A stretch of DNA of 64,000 nucleotides from DATCLS01 sp036563805 (GTDB taxonomy: Bacteria > Actinomycetota > Acidimicrobiia > Acidimicrobiales > VFJN01), in assembly GCA_036563805.1 (NCBI GenBank), contig DATCLS010000094.1, forward strand, positions 1 to 64,000. The letters are read 5' to 3'. The notes beneath the pieces were generated by a model. That model worked only from the letters and a program-made list of their open reading frames with translations. It was not told where the DNA came from and searched no databases. The translations under genes and the position numbers were made by a program. Shown here piece by piece: positions 59,986-64,000 of this stretch; position 1 is the first letter of the stretch, and each line of letters opens with the position of its first letter.

Positions 59986-60176
59986 TACTCCGCCTCCATC
60001 TTCAGGGCCCGGGTCGGGCACGCCTCCAGCGCGGCCGTGATCGCTTGCTCGTCGTCACCCGCCGGGTCGACGACGTAGGCCTTGGCCTCGTCGTCGTGGG
60101 CGAACGTCGCCGGCGCGTAGACGATGCACATGCCGCTGCCGATGCACCGGTCGCGGTCGACCGAGATCGTGGCCAC
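59985..60176 (-). CDS. 3Fe-4S ferredoxin (P450 redox partner)
   Basis: 63 residues, typical for this family, from ATG 60176. Three cysteines fit a 3Fe-4S cluster: CIGSGMC (Cx5C) and CPTRAL. The AYVVDPAGDDE stretch in the middle is standard. It sits in an operon with a P450, which is the usual arrangement for electron delivery. It may also serve the P450 at 44802, which has no ferredoxin of its own. Confidence 0.92.
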   Translation of the reverse strand: MATISVDRDRCIGSGMCIVYAPATFAHDDEAKAYVVDPAGDDEQAITAALEACPTRALKMEAE

Positions 60177-60185
60177 GTCGCCGCC

Positions 60186-61412
60186 TCAGCTGCCGGCGCC
60201 GGCCCCGGCCGGGACCGGGGGCTCGGCCGGGGTGAACCGGTAGAGCTTCTCGGCGTTGCCCCGGAGCAGCTTGTACTGCGTCTCGGGGGGCAGGTGGCCG
60301 ATGCGGTTCTTGACCACCGTGATGCTGTCCGGCCACGTCGAATCGGAGTGCGGGTAGTCCGTCTCGCACATGATGTTGTCCTCGCCGATCTCGTCGATGC
60401 TGGCGATGCCGTGGGCGTCGTCGATGAAGCAGCCGTAGACGTGGTCGCGGAACAGGGCCCGGATGTCGAGGTTGTCGAGGTCGACCTGGTCGAGGTTGGA
60501 CGTGGCGTGGTCCATGAACTTGGCGCCCCGCATGACCCAGTAGCGCTGCTTGTCGAGCACCTGCTCGGCCCGCTCCAGGTAGTAGGGGATCCAGCCGATC
60601 TCGCCCTCGGACAGGGCGATCTTCAGCTTGGGGTAGCGCTGGAACAGGCCGCTGAACAGCCAGGACAGCATCGTGCCCGAGGTCCGCATGGCGCCCCAGG
60701 TCAGGTTGGCCATGAACGGCGAGTCGGGGGCGATCTTCGGGACCTGCGACGACGAGCCGACGTGCATGCACGCGACCATCTCCAGGTCGTTGGCGGCCGC
60801 CATCACGGGCTCCCAGTAGCCGTCCTTGTCGTGGATCGTGGGCAGGCCGAGCGGCGCCGGGTTCTCGGAGAAGGCGAAGGCGGTGGAGCCCTTCTCGGCG
60901 CACCGCTCCATCTCCTTCACCGCCTCCTGTGGGTCCCACATGGGGATGAGCGTGAGCGGGATGTAGCGGCCGGGCGCGGACCCGCACCACTCCTCGATCA
61001 TCCAGTCGTTGTAGGCCTTGAGGCACACGAGGCCGAACTCGCGGTCGCTCGCCTCCATGAACAGCTGCCCGCAGAAGCGGGGCAGCGTCGGGAAGCACAG
61101 CGAGGCCAGGATGCCGGCCCGATCCATGTCCTCGAGGCGGGCGACGGGGTCGTAGCAGCCGGGCCGCATGTCCTTGTAGGCGAGCGGCTCGGGGCTGAAC
61201 TCCTCCTTCGACTTGCCGACGACCGCGCTCAGGCCCGAGCTGGGGAACTTCTTGCCGTCATAGACCCAGTAGTCCATGCCGGTCTCGTCTTCCTCCATGT
61301 GCGGGGCCCGGTCCCGGTCCTTGCGCGGCACCCGGTCGACCCACAGGTTCGGCGGCTCCAGCACGTGGTCGTCCACCGACACGAGCCAGTCGAGGTTCAG
61401 GTCGTCGCTCAT
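60186..61412 (-). CDS. Amidohydrolase-2 family metal enzyme
   Basis: 408 residues from ATG 61412 (ATGA overlap with the aldehyde dehydrogenase). Sites: LVSVDDHVLEPPNLW (about 12), VACMHVGSSSQVPK, ALSEGEIGWIPYYLERA and CETDYPHSDSTWP near 365. The first motif is DDH where the others have D-x-H with Ser, Asp or Asn. It is the fourth and most diverged copy; paired with an aldehyde dehydrogenase as at 40260-42961. Confidence 0.87.
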   Translation of the reverse strand: MSDDLNLDWLVSVDDHVLEPPNLWVDRVPRKDRDRAPHMEEDETGMDYWVYDGKKFPSSGLSAVVGKSKEEFSPEPLAYKDMRPGCYDPVARLEDMDRAGILASLCFPTLPRFCGQLFMEASDREFGLVCLKAYNDWMIEEWCGSAPGRYIPLTLIPMWDPQEAVKEMERCAEKGSTAFAFSENPAPLGLPTIHDKDGYWEPVMAAANDLEMVACMHVGSSSQVPKIAPDSPFMANLTWGAMRTSGTMLSWLFSGLFQRYPKLKIALSEGEIGWIPYYLERAEQVLDKQRYWVMRGAKFMDHATSNLDQVDLDNLDIRALFRDHVYGCFIDDAHGIASIDEIGEDNIMCETDYPHSDSTWPDSITVVKNRIGHLPPETQYKLLRGNAEKLYRFTPAEPPVPAGAGAGS

Positions 61413-62875
61413 CGCAGCTCTCCGATCGCCATGTGCTTCACTTCCTGGAAGGCCCGGATCCCCTCGGGCCCCCGCTCCCGGCCCAGCCCGCTCTGCTTGT
61501 AGCCACCGCCCGAGGCGTAGGCGCTGAACAGGCCGGTGTTGACGTTGACGGCGCCGCTGCGCAGGCGGCGGGCCACGGCGACCGCCTGCGCCACATCGGC
61601 GCCGTACACCTGGTTCGACAGCCCGTAGTCGGTGTCGTTGGCGATCCGGACAGCGTCGTCGACGTCGCGGTAGCCGATCACGCCGAGCACCGGGCCGAAG
61701 ATCTCGTCGCGTGCGGCGGGGTTGTCGTTGCCGGGCAGGTCGAGGACGGTGGGCTCGAAGTAGTAACCCCGCTCCAGGCCCGCCGGGCGGCCACCGCCGC
61801 AGACGGCCTTGCCGCCGTGCTCCTCGGCCAGCGCCACGTAGCGCTCGCACCGCTCGCGCTGGGCGGCGGTGATCACCGGGCCCATCGTCGTGGCCGGGTC
61901 GGTCGGGTCGCCGACCACGAGCTGGCCGTAGGCAGCCGCGGCCGCCTGCAGCACCTCGTCCTTGCGGTCCTCGGGCACCAGCATCCGGGTGGCGGCGACG
62001 CAGGCCTGGCCGGCCGTGGCCGCCACCACCATGGCCGCGCCCATGGCGGCCTTCTCCACGGCGTCGGGCAGGTAGATCTGCGCCGACTTGCCGCCCAGCT
62101 CGAGGGCGACCCGCTTCACGGTCGGGGCCGCCTGGGCCAGGATCCGGCGGCCGACGGCGGTCGAGCCGGTGAACGACACCATGTCGACGGCGGGGTCGGT
62201 GGTGAGCAGCTCGGCCCCGGACGCGCCGTTCTCCACCACCACGCTCAGCACGCCGGGCGGCAGGCCGGCGGCCTCGGCCGCCTCGCCGAGCACCAGCGAC
62301 GACAGCGGGGTCAGCGGGCTGGGCCGCAGGATGACCGAGTTGCCGGCCAGCAGCGCCGGCACCAGCTTCTGGAAGGCCATGAGCAGGGCGGCGTTGTACG
62401 GCGTGATGGCCGTGACGACGCCGACGGGCTCGTGCCGGCGCACGGAGAGGACGACGCGACCGGACACGAGCTCGTCGACGGGCACCTCGTACGGCTCCTC
62501 CTCCGGCAGGGAGAGATAGAGCTCGCACGTGGCCCGACCCAGGGCGAGGCCGCCGTTCAGCTGGGTGCCCTCGGCGAAGAAGGTCGGTTGCCCGGCCTCG
62601 GCGACCATCGTGGCGACCAGCGGCTCCCGGGCCGCCTCGATGTGGTCGAGGAAGGCGTGGACCCGCCGGGCCCGCTCGGTGCGGGGCAGGTCCGCCCAGA
62701 CGCCCTCGTCGAAGCTCCGGCGGGCGGCCTCGATGGCCCGGCGGATCTCGGACAGCGGCGTCGCCGACACGTCGGCGACGTGCGACTCGTCGGCCGGGTT
62801 CTCGACTGCGACGGCCTCGTCGCCCTCGACCCAGCGTCCCCCGACGTACGTGCGGCGCTCGGCGATGATCGCCAC
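61409..62875 (-). CDS. Aldehyde dehydrogenase
   Basis: 488 residues from GTG 62875, chosen for GGAGGGGGG six bases upstream. Signatures: GVVTAITPYNAALLMAF, the base Glu in VALELGGKSAQIYL (about 255), nucleophile Cys in ATAGQACVAATRM (about 290) and GRERGPEGIRAFQEVKHM. It oxidises an aldehyde to the acid with NAD(P). It heads the operon that continues with amidohydrolase, ferredoxin, SDR, P450 and TetR. The shared motif at 62933 lies about 60 bp upstream. Confidence 0.9.
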   Translation of the reverse strand: MAIIAERRTYVGGRWVEGDEAVAVENPADESHVADVSATPLSEIRRAIEAARRSFDEGVWADLPRTERARRVHAFLDHIEAAREPLVATMVAEAGQPTFFAEGTQLNGGLALGRATCELYLSLPEEEPYEVPVDELVSGRVVLSVRRHEPVGVVTAITPYNAALLMAFQKLVPALLAGNSVILRPSPLTPLSSLVLGEAAEAAGLPPGVLSVVVENGASGAELLTTDPAVDMVSFTGSTAVGRRILAQAAPTVKRVALELGGKSAQIYLPDAVEKAAMGAAMVVAATAGQACVAATRMLVPEDRKDEVLQAAAAAYGQLVVGDPTDPATTMGPVITAAQRERCERYVALAEEHGGKAVCGGGRPAGLERGYYFEPTVLDLPGNDNPAARDEIFGPVLGVIGYRDVDDAVRIANDTDYGLSNQVYGADVAQAVAVARRLRSGAVNVNTGLFSAYASGGGYKQSGLGRERGPEGIRAFQEVKHMAIGELR

Positions 62876-62932
62876 TCGGCCCCCCTCCTTCGTCCGGCGC
62901 TCCCGGCGGTCCCCTCGCGGCACCCCCTCGAT

Positions 62933-62969
62933 GTAGAGCGCCATTCTACTCAACCAAAATATTGCGTAT
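62933..62969. promoter_or_regulatory. Shared regulatory motif, copy B
   Basis: TGTAGAGCGCCATTCTACT followed by CAACCAAAATATT and CGTAT. Ungapped match to copy A at 52738. On the minus strand, TAGAAT (62948-62943) could be a -10 for the aldehyde dehydrogenase. Orientation relative to the gene is opposite to copy A, which argues for an operator more than a promoter. Confidence 0.6.
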
Positions 62970-63015
62970 CCCGCAAGTGGCGCGGCGCGACCCGGCGCCC
63001 ACTCCCGCGTCGCCG

Positions 63016-64000
63016 CTACCCGGTGACGTAGAGCGTGTCGAACAGCAGGTCGTTGGTGGCCCGGGCGAACTGCGGGTCGCCGCCCACCCGGTCGTTGGAC
63101 CACACCGCGAACTGGGGCACGTAGACGAGCGGGACGACCCAGGCGTTCTCGGCGATCATCAGCTCGGCCTCCTGGAATGCCTCCGACACCGCGGGGTCGT
63201 CGGGGGCCAAGCCGCCGGCCGGGGCGACCGCCTCCATGACCTCGGGCCGCGACCGCCCGCACAGAGCCTGGACCGAGCCCTCCTGGAAGAACCGGCTGTA
63301 CTTGTCGATGCCGGTCCGCGAGCCCGGGATCATCATGGCGCCGGCCCGCTGGGGCTCGATGAACTCCGACACCAGGTCGCGGATGGGGGCGATCTCGGCG
63401 TTGAGCCCGATCTCGCCCAGCTGCGACTGGATGACCTCACCCACGCGCCCGTAGGCGGCGGTGGCCGACGGGTAGACGAGGTCGAACGTGACGTCGGTCG
63501 CCCCTGCGTCCTCGAGCAGCCGGCGGGCCTCGTCGGGGTCGTAGGTGACGATGTCCTCGACCGCGGGGTTGTAGTGGGGGTGGTCGGCGGGCCAGAAACC
63601 GTGGGCCGGCTCGGCGGAGCCGTCGAAGGCCAGGTCGACCAGGCCCTCGCGGTCGATGCCGATCTGCAGCGCCCGGCGCACGGCCTCGTCGTCGAACGGC
63701 GGCTTGCCGGTGCAGGGCACGATGGCGATGTAGCCGCGGTCGGTGACCGCCGAGGTGACCGTGAACCGGTCGTCGCGCTCCAACTCGTTCATCTGCTGGT
63801 CGGTGACGCGGATGACCATGTCGACCTCGCCCGACAGCAGCGCGTTCTGCATGGTCGGGCCGGTGGGCGTGGCCACGAACTCGACGCCGCCCAGCTGCCA
63901 GCTGTCCGCGTCGAAGAAGTCGGGGTTCCTGCGGAGCGACACGAAGTCCTCGCGGAACTCCTCGACCACGTACGGGCCGGCGCCGATCGCCCGGGTATCG
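63016..64000 (-). CDS. Oligopeptide/nickel-type ABC transporter substrate-binding protein, partial
   Basis: The visible part is the last 327 or so residues; the start lies beyond the window. SBP family 5 features: AIGAGPYVVEEF at the edge, FFDADSWQLGGVEFV, LLSGEVDMVI, DDEAVRRALQIGIDREGLVDLAFDG, YDPDEARRLLEDAG and a C-terminal WVVPLVYVPQFAVWS. It captures a solute outside the cell for an ABC importer, possibly the substrate of this catabolic region. Permease and ATPase genes are not in the window. Confidence 0.87.
   Translation of the reverse strand, partial: DTRAIGAGPYVVEEFREDFVSLRRNPDFFDADSWQLGGVEFVATPTGPTMQNALLSGEVDMVIRVTDQQMNELERDDRFTVTSAVTDRGYIAIVPCTGKPPFDDEAVRRALQIGIDREGLVDLAFDGSAEPAHGFWPADHPHYNPAVEDIVTYDPDEARRLLEDAGATDVTFDLVYPSATAAYGRVGEVIQSQLGEIGLNAEIAPIRDLVSEFIEPQRAGAMMIPGSRTGIDKYSRFFQEGSVQALCGRSRPEVMEAVAPAGGLAPDDPAVSEAFQEAELMIAENAWVVPLVYVPQFAVWSNDRVGGDPQFARATNDLLFDTLYVTG

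Overview
The window is very GC-rich DNA with dense, C/G-ending codon use and frequent GTG starts. It carries F420/LLM flavin enzymes, LAL-type LuxR regulators, UdgX, Ser/Thr kinases with extracellular sensor domains and many acyl-CoA enzymes. This points to a high-GC actinobacterium; the class Acidimicrobiia is plausible but only an inference. I saw no rRNA, tRNA, CRISPR array, transposase or phage structural gene.

Layout. 1-3.2 kb: the 3' end of katG, a uracil-DNA glycosylase X (udgX), a lipoprotein, and a divergent XRE regulator / SnoaL-like pair. 3.3-14.9 kb: a surface and signalling block. It holds two membrane Ser/Thr kinases with different extracellular domains, a lipoprotein, a DUF1800-DUF1501 export pair, a DUF4388 protein and a ClpP homologue that has lost its whole catalytic triad. 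15-20.9 kb: an acyl-CoA ligase, an unknown protein and a LAL regulator. Matching 18-bp operator-like sites lie in front of this regulator and in front of a 46-codon ORF. A 680-bp non-coding stretch with three perfect hairpins follows. 20.9-25.3 kb: two LLM flavin enzymes, a Ddn-like F420 enzyme and a lipocalin-like protein. 25.35-27.5 kb: a small, compositionally odd accessory patch. It contains two overlapping mini-ORFs, a 22-bp palindrome, a DUF5919 gene broken by an 8-bp tandem duplication, a NUDIX hydrolase and gene remnants.

27.5-64 kb is one large catabolic region arranged in tight, 1-4-bp-overlapping operons. (a) On the minus strand, 36.65 to 27.56 kb: acyl-CoA dehydrogenase, APH-type kinase, enoyl-CoA hydratase, quinone oxidoreductase, amidohydrolase, LLM enzyme, a membrane-anchored solute-binding-like protein and an SDR, with a divergent TetR. 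(b) mmsA plus amidohydrolase, divergent from a hydrolase/thioesterase pair. (c) A P450 divergent from an eleven-gene plus-strand run: LLM, amidohydrolase, FadD3-like ligase, CoA-transferase, MaoC hydratase, CitE-like lyase, a second CoA-transferase, DUF35, a Cys-less thiolase-like protein and an acyl-CoA ligase. (d) On the minus strand: aldehyde dehydrogenase, amidohydrolase, 3Fe-4S ferredoxin, SDR, P450 and TetR. An oligopeptide-type binding protein is cut by the window end.

Together these genes look like a pathway that takes a hydrophobic, probably cyclic or branched substrate through P450/F420 oxidation, CoA activation, beta-oxidation and retro-aldol or C5-dicarboxylate cleavage. The substrate cannot be read from the sequence. 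Each of the four amidohydrolases sits next to either an LLM enzyme or an aldehyde dehydrogenase. Several operons share AGAA/TTCT-type operators.
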